From Nostoc sp. PCC 7107 (GTDB taxonomy: Bacteria; Cyanobacteriota; Cyanobacteriia; Cyanobacteriales; Nostocaceae), in the NCBI RefSeq assembly GCF_000316625.1, contig NC_019676.1, positions 6,218,501 through 6,282,500 of the forward strand: a DNA stretch of 64,000 nucleotides, read 5' to 3'. This document shows positions 43,250-52,895 of the stretch, piece by piece. Position 1 is the stretch's first letter. The number at the start of each line of letters is the position of its first letter. Made by a program: the position numbers and the translations under genes. The notes below the pieces were generated by a model. The model was not told the origin of the DNA. It saw only the letters and a program-made list of their open reading frames with translations, and ran no database searches.

Positions 43250-45160
43250 TTAGCGTCCTGCTAACAATGCTTTTGTCGCAGATTCTCCAGCTAACTTCAC
43301 CTGATTTGTTAAATGTAAATTTAACAATGTTAAAACAGTAACCTCAGCTAAAAGTGACATAAAAACAGTGAATGTTGCTGAGTGTTCTAGTCCTAACCAA
43401 GGAAAATTAGAAAATAACCAAAAGACAGAATCTGCTTCAGGTGTAATGTTCAACAGACTATAAATTGTTGGTGGCGTAAATATCAACACACCTATAGTTG
43501 CGATCGCAAATAAAGTTCGCCGTGGAGTTTTGAGTAATAATATTCTCTGCGCTATAGTTGCATAAATCATAGCTAAACTAATAAACATAGCTAATCCTAA
43601 GATAGCTTTCATTCTGCCAATTTTGTTCACCCATTCAATGGCATTGTTATCATGAGTATTCAACGCAGGGGCGAGTATAATCCAAACTAGTAAGGGGATA
43701 GTAATGATTATTAAACTCAACGCAACTGAAACTATGATAGGACTTTTATCATGCCAAATTAAATCGCGCCATACAGATTTATTGCTAAAAGCACCGCTAC
43801 TAGATGTTTGTTGATGGCGATATCTTGCCCAATCTTGTATTTGTTGTCTATGAGGAGACAAAATTACTAACAAGCAAGTTAGTAAAACCAGGTTAAATAA
43901 TACAATCCAGAAGAAATTTTGACCGATTTGATAATTCAAATCATAGTAGCAGTTTATTGGTTTATATTGTCGGTAAGCGGGGCAGTAATTCTTGGTATAT
44001 TGCAGAGTAAAACCCCAAAAAATTACTTGAGCGCCAGCTAGAAGTAAGTAACTTTGTCCTTTACTGAGTAAGGTAGCATTAGGATTGCGAAACCGCCGTT
44101 TGAGTGCTTGCCAAATCCAATAGCAGCTAACACCATAATTGAATAGATGTAATCCTATAAATGTAAAAACATTCTTCCCTAATGGTATATAGAAAAATTG
44201 GGTTTCTGATAAAAGCGATGGATTACCTCTGTTAAATAGATTGGGAAACAGATATTTTGTCATATCAAAAGGACTTAATAGCCTTAGCCAAGCTGCTGTA
44301 GTGTGGAGGTTTTGGGTATTTAATGCAAGCTGCATTATAGTTATCAAAAACATAAATACTGCGCCACTAGCTAACCAAGGTTGAAGGCCACTAAATCTAT
44401 TACTCATTAAGCCAAATAATAATGTGGCACTATAGAAAAAGAAACAACTAGCGCCTAGAAGTATATAAAAACTGAAAATATAACTAATGGCAATTTTGGC
44501 AGAAATTCCTGACCAGATGTGTAAGGGAATTGCCAGCAAAATTATCAAGTAAATGATAATTGGTACTCCTAGCATTTTGCCAGTTAAAATGCTGGTTTCT
44601 GACTGGGGGCTAAGACGAATAAAGTTGAGAGTGCCACGGCGTTCTTCTTGGGCTAAATTATTGACTAGCAAATATGTACCTGCTACTAATAGTGTATAGA
44701 TAAAAACTACACAGAGTGTAAGAAATATGTATTCCCAATGGTCGCGCCACCACATTTGAAAGTTAATTTCGGAAATAGGGCATGGTTGCTGATATAGGTT
44801 GTAATCTAACTGTTTTTGTTGTGCTTTGAGGGATTGCAATTTATCTTGAGAGTCCAGCAGTTTTGTGAGGTCGTAGTTTTTCTTACTACTATAAAAGTTA
44901 ACTTGTTTTTGAGTCTGATCTATGAGTTTATAAACTGATTCAATTTGCTTTTGATAAACTTTGCTCAAATTACAATACACCCCATTCATAGGATATTTAT
45001 TATGGGGATATTTTCCAAGATGATAGAGAAAAAGTCCTAATTGACTAATTAGTGAGATAGCAAAGGCAAATATCAGATGAAAAGGTTTGAGGCGACCTTT
45101 AATTTCTCGTAGAAACTGAGGATTCCAGTCGCCAATTTTGTCTAAGAGATTGAGATACAT
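43250..45160 (-). CDS. ABC-2 type exporter permease (paralog 1)
   Basis: 636 residues from ATG 45160 (MYLNLLDKIGDWNPQFLREIKGRLKP), chosen because it aligns with the paralog start; the frame extends to 45217 inside the ATPase gene. It carries EERRGTLNFIRLSPQSETSILTGKMLGVP and ends AGESATKALLAG like its neighbour. It has a larger first extracytoplasmic loop (about 50-125), rich in Lys/Gln and containing two Cys (about 63 and 127). Substrate unknown. Confidence 0.88.
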   Translation of the reverse strand: MYLNLLDKIGDWNPQFLREIKGRLKPFHLIFAFAISLISQLGLFLYHLGKYPHNKYPMNGVYCNLSKVYQKQIESVYKLIDQTQKQVNFYSSKKNYDLTKLLDSQDKLQSLKAQQKQLDYNLYQQPCPISEINFQMWWRDHWEYIFLTLCVVFIYTLLVAGTYLLVNNLAQEERRGTLNFIRLSPQSETSILTGKMLGVPIIIYLIILLAIPLHIWSGISAKIAISYIFSFYILLGASCFFFYSATLLFGLMSNRFSGLQPWLASGAVFMFLITIMQLALNTQNLHTTAAWLRLLSPFDMTKYLFPNLFNRGNPSLLSETQFFYIPLGKNVFTFIGLHLFNYGVSCYWIWQALKRRFRNPNATLLSKGQSYLLLAGAQVIFWGFTLQYTKNYCPAYRQYKPINCYYDLNYQIGQNFFWIVLFNLVLLTCLLVILSPHRQQIQDWARYRHQQTSSSGAFSNKSVWRDLIWHDKSPIIVSVALSLIIITIPLLVWIILAPALNTHDNNAIEWVNKIGRMKAILGLAMFISLAMIYATIAQRILLLKTPRRTLFAIATIGVLIFTPPTIYSLLNITPEADSVFWLFSNFPWLGLEHSATFTVFMSLLAEVTVLTLLNLHLTNQVKLAGESATKALLAGR

Positions 45161-45194
45161 AGCAGAAATTAGGGTAAGTTTGAGGGATGATGCT

Positions 45195-46145
45195 TTATGA
45201 TGCTTGTTTATGACCAAGCTTGAGAAAAATGGTTTCTAAGTCTTCTTGAGTGCAATGAAAATCAGTAATGGGTATACCAGATTGAATCAGCGATCGCAGT
45301 AATTCTGCACAAGCTGTTTGATCACCAGAAAAATTTACTCTGATATTGTGATTTCCTGGTAAAACTTCCCACGCTTCCACCAAAGGATGATTTTTTAATT
45401 CACTAATTACAGCGTCTATTTTTCCCAAGGTTGACAACATAATTTGTTGTCGAGCTAAACGCTCATACAGATGTTTGAGTGAAGCACTTTCTACTAAAAA
45501 GCCTAGTTCCATAATTCCAATTGAAGTACACAGTTCCGCTAAATCGCTCAGAACATGGGACGAAATTAAAATTGTCATCCCAGCTTCTTGCAAAGCTTTG
45601 ATAATTTCACGGAACTGCATCCTGGCGATGGGATCAAGTCCAGATACGGGTTCATCTAGGAGTAATAAAATTGGTTCATGAATGATAGTACGTGCTAAAC
45701 TAAGGCGCTGCTTCATTCCCCGCGACAGTGTAGCAATTAAACTGTTGCGTTTATTACCTAATTGGATAAGTTCTAAAACTTCATGGAGACGCTGAGTGCG
45801 ACGTGGTTCGCGCAAACGATACAACCGCGCAAAGTAATCGAGGTAATCCCAGACTGTCAAATCTTCATATAGCGGATAGTCATCGGGTAAGTAGCCAAGA
45901 CGACGCTTGATAGTGGGGTTACTCTTGTCACGTACCATGCGATCGCCATTAATATATATCTCACCCGTTGTTGGCTCCTCAGCAGTTGCTAACATCCGGA
46001 TGAGAGTTGTTTTACCCGCGCCATTCGGCCCTATCAGTCCGTATACTTCACCCGCTTGGATTTCTAAATCAACATCATTGACGGCTATATACCTTTCAAA
46101 TTGCTTAGTGAGTCCACAGGTGCGAATTGCTAATTCTTTTACCAT
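45195..46145 (-). CDS. ABC-2 exporter ATP-binding protein
   Basis: 316 residues. Walker A GPNGAGKTT, a Q-loop region YLPDDYPLYEDLTVWDYL, signature LSRGMKQRLS (SRGMKQ in place of SGGQ, typical of the CcmA/NatA group), Walker B ILLLLDEPVSGLDP and switch His SSH. A ~90-residue C-terminal domain follows. It powers the two downstream permeases, whose genes start 34 bp further on. Confidence 0.93.
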   Translation of the reverse strand: MVKELAIRTCGLTKQFERYIAVNDVDLEIQAGEVYGLIGPNGAGKTTLIRMLATAEEPTTGEIYINGDRMVRDKSNPTIKRRLGYLPDDYPLYEDLTVWDYLDYFARLYRLREPRRTQRLHEVLELIQLGNKRNSLIATLSRGMKQRLSLARTIIHEPILLLLDEPVSGLDPIARMQFREIIKALQEAGMTILISSHVLSDLAELCTSIGIMELGFLVESASLKHLYERLARQQIMLSTLGKIDAVISELKNHPLVEAWEVLPGNHNIRVNFSGDQTACAELLRSLIQSGIPITDFHCTQEDLETIFLKLGHKQAS

Positions 46146-46305
46146 AGCTGCTAGAGTACGGCGGTTAATTACACACTAACCTAGCCTCTCTCTGACATGG
46201 TTGTCAGGCTCGTTTCCGAAATTGAAACTGAGTTAATGTCAAATTTATCTTCAGTGTTTAAATATACAGCTAATTACTTCTTAAGCACGTAAAAAAGCAG
46301 GTAAA

Positions 46306-46536
46306 GCATATAACCCAATACGGTTCAGTTAAGGTGATGAGAGTTGATTTCTCAATTCTGCTTACCTATCAGACACTCAGCAAGATTTGGGGGAGAATCC
46401 CCCAAGCCCCCTATTGGGTGACGGTTGCGTCCCCCAAACCCCCTCCAAAATCATTCGTGCGTTTTTGGTTGAGTAATTATTTGTTGGTTTTGTTGTAATT
46501 TAGTTTTCTTAATATGAACCGTATTGGCATATAACC
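46306..46536. mobile_element. MITE with 10-bp target duplication
   Basis: The element body 46316-46526 (211 bp) starts CAATACGGTTCA and ends TGAACCGTATTG, terminal inverted repeats extending to about 19 bp with mismatches. It is flanked by perfect 10-bp direct repeats GCATATAACC (46306-46315 and 46527-46536). It has no coding capacity; inside is a GGGGGA/TCCCCC hairpin. The 10-bp duplication suggests mobilisation by an IS4-like transposase. Confidence 0.88.
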
Positions 46537-46610
46537 TACCTACTTGTTCATAAATATTCTTATTTTTTGAAAGAGTTTGACAAATTAAATTTGATGTGTA
46601 TGGGGCAAAC

Positions 46611-47477
46611 TTAACTCATCATTGATGCAGATGAAATCGCAGAGTCTCCATCATTTGGTGTACCACTTACAGATTGGCTACTAAAGGCATAACGTTGTTC
46701 GGGGATAGGATAACCTGCTTCACCAAAGGCTTCCCGGATGGCTTTATTAGTGTCAAAATAAACTTGCCAGTAGTGATCGTTATTGCAGTAGGGACGTACT
46801 GCTAAGACTGGCCCGGCTAAATTAAAGGTGATAATTTCCACATCTGGTGCGGGATTATTGATCACATTAGGAATTTCGCTGATTCTGGCTTTTAAACGAG
46901 CGATCGCATCATTATGATTCACATCATGATGCAGTTGAGCCAGCAAATCAACTCGACGGTAGGGATTAGCAGAAAAATTTTGGATATTATCAGAAAAAAT
47001 CTTATTATTGGCGACAATTGTTAAGACATTATCCGGTGTGGTGATATTAGTGGTGAACAGTCCTATTTCTGTAACTGTACCTGTGACACCTGCGGCTGTA
47101 ATAAAGTCTCCGACTTTAAATGGATTAAAAACAATCAAAAAAGCACCAGCGGCAAAGTTAGCCAACAGTCCACCCCACGCTGCACCGATAGCCACACCTG
47201 CTGCGGCTAATAATGCGGCAAAAGAAGTGGTTTCAATGCCGAAAAAGCCGAGAATTGCCACAACTAAAATAATTCTTAAAGTTACGGCAATGATATTCAG
47301 CAGGTAGTTAACTAGAGTTGGATCAACGTGTTGACTGCGAAAACCACGTCTGACTAACTTGAGTGCAAAATCAATCAACTTCTGTGCCACAATCCACAGA
47401 GCGATCGCACCCAGGATTTTCAAGCCAAACCCTGTTAACAGTGCAATGGCAACTTGTCCGATTTGATTAAAATTCAT
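46611..47477 (-). CDS. MscS-type small-conductance mechanosensitive channel
   Basis: 288 residues. Three membrane helices (about 10-30, 55-80, 88-110) end in the Gly/Ala-rich pore helix ALLAAAGVAIGAAWGGLLANFAAGAFLIVFNPFKVGDFI, the MscS signature. A beta-domain follows (VTEIGLFTTNITTPDNVLTIVANNKIFS) and then an alpha/beta C-terminus. It should release solutes during hypo-osmotic shock. Monocistronic. Confidence 0.94.
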   Translation of the reverse strand: MNFNQIGQVAIALLTGFGLKILGAIALWIVAQKLIDFALKLVRRGFRSQHVDPTLVNYLLNIIAVTLRIILVVAILGFFGIETTSFAALLAAAGVAIGAAWGGLLANFAAGAFLIVFNPFKVGDFITAAGVTGTVTEIGLFTTNITTPDNVLTIVANNKIFSDNIQNFSANPYRRVDLLAQLHHDVNHNDAIARLKARISEIPNVINNPAPDVEIITFNLAGPVLAVRPYCNNDHYWQVYFDTNKAIREAFGEAGYPIPEQRYAFSSQSVSGTPNDGDSAISSASMMS

Positions 47478-47730
47478 ACTCTTTTTTATTTCTTGCTGCT
47501 TTTATCAAAAACATACAAGAAACTGAGTAAAAAATCTTGATGAACAGTTTTTTTTAATCTTTGAATAGATGCGAAATGGCAGATTAACAGTTAATTAAGG
47601 CTGACTAATCGTGGTGAAGCCACCAAATTAGACGATTCCAGATTTTGAAACTGAAAATTAAAGCTTCCAGATGTACATCTTGCTCGGTATGATATTTAAT
47701 CTGCAAGCATTTACCTAATAGAAACTAGCT

Positions 47731-48816
47731 ATGACGCAAAACTACCGCATTACCTTACTTCCCGGCGATGGCATTGGCCCTGAAATTATGGCAGTGGCGG
47801 TAGATGTGCTAAAAGTCGTAGGGAAAAAATTTGATATTGAGTTTGCATTCCAGGAAGCTTTGATTGGTGGTGCAGCCATTGACGCAACGGGCGAACCTTT
47901 GCCGACTGCAACCTTAGATACTTGTCGGAACAGTGATGCTGTTTTACTCGCCGCTATTGGTGGTTATAAGTGGGATACTTTACCATCTCACCAGCGCCCA
48001 GAAGCAGGTTTGTTAGGATTACGCGCGGGTTTAGGTTTATTTGCCAATTTACGCCCCGCCCAAATTCTGCCGCAGTTAATTGACGCTTCGACTTTGAAAC
48101 GGGAAGTTGTCGAAGGCGTAGATATTATGGTGGTGCGGGAACTCACGGGAGGAATTTACTTTGGTAAACCCAAAGGCATTTTTGAAACTGAGACTGGTGA
48201 GAAACGCGGTGTGAATACAATGGTTTACAGCGAGTCAGAAATTGAACGCATCGGGAGAGTTGCCTTTGAAACTGCCAGAAAAAGACGCGGTAAACTCTGT
48301 TCTGTGGATAAAGCCAACGTATTAGAAGTATCGCAGTTGTGGCGCGATCGCATCACCAAGCTGTCCGCCGAATATCCCGATGTGGAACTGTCTCACCTAT
48401 ATGTCGATAATGCCGCGATGCAATTAGTCCGCGCTCCTAAACAATTCGATACGATTGTCACAGGTAACTTGTTTGGCGATATTCTCTCCGATGCGGCGGC
48501 GATGTTGACTGGCAGTATTGGAATGTTACCTTCTGCTAGTTTGGGTGCTTCTGGCCCTGGCGTATATGAACCAGTCCACGGTTCTGCACCCGATATTGCC
48601 GGACTTGATAAAGCCAATCCTCTCGCACAGGTTTTGAGTGCGGCGATGATGTTACGCTACGGGTTAAATCAGCCACAAGCAGCAGATACCATCGAAAAAG
48701 CTGTATTGCAAGTTTTAGAACAAGGCGATCGCACAGGCGATATCATGTCACCAGGAATGAATCTTTTGGGTTGCCAAGCAATGGGTAAGTCACTCATTCA
48801 AGCACTAGAGAAATAA
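47731..48816 (+). CDS. leuB: 3-isopropylmalate dehydrogenase
   Basis: 361 residues. [41 protein letters not shown], the DKANVL segment with catalytic Lys, [28 protein letters not shown] and [11 protein letters not shown] are all as in LeuB. It oxidises and decarboxylates 3-isopropylmalate with NAD+ in leucine synthesis. The ELTGG stretch favours LeuB over isocitrate dehydrogenase. Single gene. Confidence 0.97.
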   Translation: MTQNYRITLLPGDGIGPEIMAVAVDVLKVVGKKFDIEFAFQEALIGGAAIDATGEPLPTATLDTCRNSDAVLLAAIGGYKWDTLPSHQRPEAGLLGLRAGLGLFANLRPAQILPQLIDASTLKREVVEGVDIMVVRELTGGIYFGKPKGIFETETGEKRGVNTMVYSESEIERIGRVAFETARKRRGKLCSVDKANVLEVSQLWRDRITKLSAEYPDVELSHLYVDNAAMQLVRAPKQFDTIVTGNLFGDILSDAAAMLTGSIGMLPSASLGASGPGVYEPVHGSAPDIAGLDKANPLAQVLSAAMMLRYGLNQPQAADTIEKAVLQVLEQGDRTGDIMSPGMNLLGCQAMGKSLIQALEK

Positions 48817-48909
48817 TTCTTTGAGGAGAAACTCGCCAAATTGGCAATTTTTACAAGAAGTTTCGGGTACACTATAGACAAAATCTAGTAAGTAGATAGC
48901 AGTAACATA

Positions 48910-49170
48910 GTGTACGCTTTACGACAAGATACAGCTAATTTCACCGCCTCTAGAATCCAGCCGCCTCTGGTTGATCCCGCTATCATCAGGGCGGCTGGTC
49001 AGATTTACTACACATATTGTGAAGTACATCCTGAAATCGCCGGGCAGCCTTCCGGGGTAGCAATTAATCGTGTTACCCATCGAGGTAAGGTGATTTTTAC
49101 TCACCAACCAGTTCTATTACCTCAAGAATGTTTTGTGCCTTTAAATCAAATTGAGTCCCACATGTATTAG
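48910..49170 (+). CDS. Small hypothetical protein
   Basis: 86 residues from GTG 48910 (MYALRQDTANFTASRIQPPLVDPAIIRAAGQ). There is no signal or membrane segment; the Cys is at 36. The composition and regular coding pattern look real, and it lies between leuB and pilD. Family not recognised and function unknown. Confidence 0.6.
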   Translation: MYALRQDTANFTASRIQPPLVDPAIIRAAGQIYYTYCEVHPEIAGQPSGVAINRVTHRGKVIFTHQPVLLPQECFVPLNQIESHMY

Positions 49171-49175
49171 TCAAT

Positions 49176-49250
49176 AGTCAAGTCAATGGTCATTTGACAA
49201 ATAACAAATGACAAAGCACAAATGACACAGAACATTTGACAAATGACTAT
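49176..49250. repeat. TGACAAA/TCAATGG-type short repeats
   Basis: The interval contains repeated ACAAATGAC and TTTGACAAA words and a GTCAATGGTCATTTG segment. It is a cyanobacterial STRR-like cluster that runs up to the pilD start codon. Confidence 0.5.
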
Positions 49251-50072
49251 ATGGACTTTTTAATGGCTGTTCCGGCGATGATTGTTGTTTTCGCCTTGGG
49301 TGCATCTATAGGTAGCTTTATCAACGTTGTCGTTTATCGAATCCCTGCGGGGTTATCGATTCTTTGGCCACCTTCCCGTTGCCCCCATTGCTTAAACCAG
49401 CTAAAAGCTTATGACAATGTACCTGTGCTGGGATGGTTGTGGTTACGAGGAAAATGCCGTTATTGTAAAAGCAAAATTGCTGTTCGTTATCCGGTGGTAG
49501 AAGCGATAACGGGTGTAATTTTTGTCATTGTTTTTTTAGTATTTCAAGTTTCCATTGCTACATTGGGATATTGGACTTTTTGCAGTTGGTTATTAGCCTT
49601 AGCCTTAATTGACTTAGATACCATGACTTTACCCAATGCCCTAACGCAATCGGGGTTAGTGGTAGGTTTGGGATATCAAATAATTAGCGGTTTTGTCCCA
49701 GAAGCCAGCGGGGTAGGAATAATCAGACACCTGATGATGGGAATAGTCGGTGCAGTTATTGGTTTATGGCTGTTTGAGGCGATCGCCCTTGGTGGTTCAA
49801 TTGTGTTAGGTAAAACTGCAATGGGGGCGGGAGATGCCAAACTCGCAGCCATGATGGGCGCTTGGCTGGGTTGGCGGTATTTGCTTTTGGCTAGTTTAAT
49901 TGCCTGTGCCGTGGGAGTATTCATAGGTGGATTAGTAATTGTGCGATCGCCTCAAAAAACAGGAGTAAAAATCCCCTTCGGCCCTTTTTTAGCACTAGGC
50001 GCAATCATCACTGTCTTTACCGGCCCAGCCATTTTATCGGCTTATTTGAAATTTGCCTTTCCTTCCAGCTAA
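49251..50072 (+). CDS. pilD: Type IV prepilin peptidase (A24A)
   Basis: 273 residues from ATG 49251; the TTG five codons earlier lies in repeat DNA. It opens with ASIGSFINVVVYRIP, then the tetracysteine zinc motif CPHC...CRYC. Multiple membrane helices follow, with catalytic aspartates in LIDLDTMTLPN and GAGDAKLAAMMG. It cleaves and N-methylates prepilin and pseudopilin precursors at the inner membrane, for type IV pili or natural competence. Confidence 0.95.
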   Translation: MDFLMAVPAMIVVFALGASIGSFINVVVYRIPAGLSILWPPSRCPHCLNQLKAYDNVPVLGWLWLRGKCRYCKSKIAVRYPVVEAITGVIFVIVFLVFQVSIATLGYWTFCSWLLALALIDLDTMTLPNALTQSGLVVGLGYQIISGFVPEASGVGIIRHLMMGIVGAVIGLWLFEAIALGGSIVLGKTAMGAGDAKLAAMMGAWLGWRYLLLASLIACAVGVFIGGLVIVRSPQKTGVKIPFGPFLALGAIITVFTGPAILSAYLKFAFPSS

Positions 50073-50086
50073 ATAATATCTGTAAA

Positions 50087-50115
50087 GTAGGGTGGGCAAA
50101 GTTTGCCCACCCTAC
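50087..50115. terminator. Long perfect hairpin after pilD
   Basis: Fourteen bases, GTAGGGTGGGCAAA (50087-50100), are repeated inverted at 50102-50115 around a single G. This is a common cyanobacterial intergenic palindrome and a likely transcription stop. Confidence 0.75.
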
Positions 50116-50152
50116 AAACTACTGCGCGGGTTCAAAACTCTTGATTTTAGTT

Positions 50153-50170
50153 AGTCCGCGTAGGCGGACT
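50153..50170. repeat. AGTCCGC hairpin repeat
   Basis: AGTCCGC (50153-50159) and GCGGACT (50164-50170) form a small stem with a GTAG loop. It is a frequently seen intergenic palindrome type in Nostocales. Confidence 0.5.
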
Positions 50171-50327
50171 TCGTTTTTATAGCCGCGAATTCCATTCGTC
50201 GGGGCTAAGACACCCTTACACCCACTCTCCATAGAAAATCTTTGTGTGTAGTCCTGATTTACTCAAACACCCAGATTAACCGATACAATCGGTTAAACAG
50301 ACTCTACATTATATTTAAGCGATCTAT

Positions 50328-50732
50328 ATGGTAACTAAATCTGATGTTCAGGTGACAGTTTCCCTGACGGAATTGGGCTTGGATGATGAAGAATTGCAAG
50401 CCCAAGTACAAAATTTACTCCCCCAGTTGCGAGATGTGGATGGGGTAGAAGACGCAGATTTAGTTGCTGTTACAGAAGTACCACAAGGTTCTAAGGCGTT
50501 GGGTGGTTTTTCTTTGGGAACATTTAAAGCACTGGTGAACCCTGCTTTAATTAAGCCTGTGTTTGATTTTTTAGGGCGTTTGTCTAACAAAACCTTTGAA
50601 ATTGAAGTAGAAGCTTACGGAGAAAAATTCAAGGCGAAAGCTAGTAGCAAAGAAGATTTGATTTTCATCCTCGAAAAAACCGAAACTTTATTGAACAACG
50701 CCAAAAATAGACAAGACAGCAATAATGGATAA
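50328..50732 (+). CDS. EACC1-like effector-associated protein
   Basis: 134 residues. It matches the small alpha/beta proteins (effector-associated constant component 1 type) that precede caspase-like genes in cyanobacterial conflict systems: VTVSLTELGLDDEELQAQVQNLLPQLRDVDGVEDADLV, then FEIEVEAYGEKFKAKASSKEDL. Its stop overlaps the caspase start by 8 bases, so the two are translationally coupled. The assignment rests on context plus general resemblance. It is intact although the downstream gene is broken. Confidence 0.8.
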   Translation: MVTKSDVQVTVSLTELGLDDEELQAQVQNLLPQLRDVDGVEDADLVAVTEVPQGSKALGGFSLGTFKALVNPALIKPVFDFLGRLSNKTFEIEVEAYGEKFKAKASSKEDLIFILEKTETLLNNAKNRQDSNNG

Positions 50733-51381
50733 GGTAGCACTGTTAATTGGGATTAGCGAATATGAACCAGGACTAACACCGCTACCCAATGCTGTGAATG
50801 ATGTTGAGGCGATGCGGCGAGTTCTGGTAAACCCAGAAATGGGTGATTTTGCACCAGAGAATGTCACAGTGCTGCAAAACCCCCAACGGCAAGAAATGGA
50901 AGATGCTATTTATAACTTGTATGCCCATCGTGACAAGGATGACTTGCTGCTGTTTTACTTTTCTGGTCATGGAGTGACAGTTGAAAGCGGTGATTTTTAC
51001 TTCTCAACTTCCATCACCAGAAAAAATCAAAACAAATTAGTCCCTACAACCGCCGTAGCTGGGACAAGTGTACATAGCTGGATGAACCAAAGCAAATCTA
51101 AGCGACAGGTAGTAATTTTAGACTGCTGCTTTAGTGGTGCGTTTGCCAAAGGTTTGACAGCAAAAGACATTGATAATATTGACCTAGAACAAAAATTAGG
51201 CGGTGAGGGTAGAGCAATTCTCACAGCTTCTTCTTCTACACAATATGCTTTTGAATCTGATGGTTTAGACTTGTCAATTTACACTCATTATCTTGTAGAA
51301 GGCATAGAAAAAGGTCTGATGTGGCTGATGCCATTGAAGCGGAAGTTAAACAACCATATCTGGAGTATCAGCGTAAGTTAG
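50725..51381 (+). pseudogene. Caspase-domain protein, truncated by frameshift
   Basis: A caspase-like peptidase domain with KVALLIGISEYEPGLTPLPNAVNDVEAM, catalytic His in FSGHGV (H82) and Cys in ILDCCFSGAF (C135). It is intact to about residue 195 (YLVEGIEKG). The frame then reads 23 aberrant residues and stops at 51381. The adjoining frame from about 51321 resumes a typical linker (EVKQPYLEYQRKLEEYA). The expected segment between is missing, so a deletion with frameshift has separated the peptidase from its C-terminal domain. Confidence 0.85.
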
Positions 51382-52577
51382 AAGAATATGCAGCAACGCT
51401 TGTTGAAACAGTTGAAAGTGAACCAACCCTGAGTGAAAGAACGCTCAACGATTTAAGAGATTATCAGCAACATTTGGGTTTGCGGGATGAAGATGTCGCA
51501 CCGATAGAAGAAAGGATAATTGGACAAGCAAAACCGCCTGTGTTTGTGGAAGAATTACCTGATGTGGCGTATTCTTCAAACCTAACCCCCAGCCCCTTCC
51601 CTACTAGGGAAGGCTACGGTGTACACACAAGTCCAAGTAAAGTAATAACAGAAGGAGTTGTGGGGAGAGGTTTGGAGAGGGGTTCTACTTCACTATTTCA
51701 AACTAATCAGTTTGAATTTGAAATAGTGAAGGTGGACGCTAAAGGACAAATCATCAACCGCAGTCAGGGACGCGCCGAGTTTTTTACTGAAGACTTGGGT
51801 AATGGCGTAGTTCTAGAAATGGTGTCAATTCCTGGCGGTAAATTCCTCATGGGTTCGCCAGAAAGTGAGGAAGGACGAAGTGACTATGAAAGTCCACAGC
51901 ATAACGTCACTGTTCCACCCTTTTTTATGGGTAAATTTCCTGTCACCCAAGCTCAATGGAAAGCTGTTGCGGCTCTGGATAAGGTAAATATTGATTTAAA
52001 TCCCAACCCATCCCATTTTAAAGGCGCTAACCGTCCTGTAGAGTGTGTTTCTTGGGATCATGCGGTAGAGTTTTGCGCTCGATTGTCGAAAAAGACTGGT
52101 AAGATATATCGCTTACCCAGTGAAGCAGAGTGGGAATATGCTTGTCGGGCGGGAACAACTACGCCGTTTTATTTTGGTGAAACGATTACGACTGAGTTAG
52201 CAAATTACCAAGGAACAGACTGGGAGTATCAAGGAAAAACTTACCCAGGTAATTATGGTCAGGGGCCGAAAGGTGAATATCGGGAACAAACAACAGAAGT
52301 TGGGAAATTTCCGGCAAACCCCTTTGGTTTATTCGATATGTGTGGTAATGTATGGTAATGGTGTCAGGATGAGTGGCACAAAAATTATAATAATGCGCCG
52401 ACTGATGGCAGTGCATGGCTGATTGAGAATGATAATCTATATCCTCTGCTGCGCGGTGGTTAGTGGGGCAGCAATCCTAGGTATTGCCGTTCGGCGAATC
52501 GCGGCGGGTATGGGCGTGTCATCAGGTTCGACCTCGTGGGTTTTCGGGTTGTGGTTGTGCGGGGCAGGGCTTCTTAG
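51321..52577 (+). pseudogene. FGE-sulfatase/SUMF1 domain, C-terminal part of the broken caspase gene
   Basis: The first ~135 codons are a linker. A formylglycine-generating-enzyme-like domain follows (GNGVVLEMVSIPGGKFLMGSPESEEG, YRLPSEAEWEYACRAGTTTPF, FGLFDMCGNVW). A TAA at 52356-52358 stands where Glu is expected in GNVWEW, and a TAG at 52461-52463 where Ser is expected in LRGGSW. The same frame continues to 52577 through SNPRYCRSANR and VGFRVVV. Two nonsense mutations plus the upstream frameshift show decay. In intact relatives this domain is fused to the caspase. Confidence 0.85.
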
Positions 52578-52705
52578 CACTTTACTCTCTTTTCCTTTTG
52601 CCCTCTACACTTTTTTCTTTACCCTTCTCCCGTGCGAAGCGCGACAAAATTTTTTAGATTTTTTGCATCTTGATGAGTGATTTACCCATAATACAGCAAT
52701 CTCTC

Positions 52706-52895
52706 GTAGGTTGGGTGAAACGAAGTGGAACCCAACAAATGATATAAAAAAATCAAAATTTCTCAACTACAAAAATTTAAATTCACATAGTAATTAGTTA
52801 TAAAATCTATCAACTTGGGTTGGATTGAGACACAAAATCCAGCATAAGTTTATTAGATAAAGTGTTGGGTTACGCGATCGCTCCACCCAACCTAC
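52706..52895. mobile_element. 190-bp MITE-like element
   Basis: GTAGGTTGGGTG (52706-52717) is repeated inverted as CACCCAACCTAC (52884-52895), with nested AACCCAACA/TGTTGGGTT. It is non-coding apart from supplying the last codons and stop of the DUF433 gene. This is a common cyanobacterial repeat family. Confidence 0.7.

Noticed and set aside
52423-52680. Plus-strand ORF of 85 codons with hydrophobic stretches
   Set aside because: It is an out-of-frame reading of the broken FGE domain, whose own frame continues recognisably to 52577.
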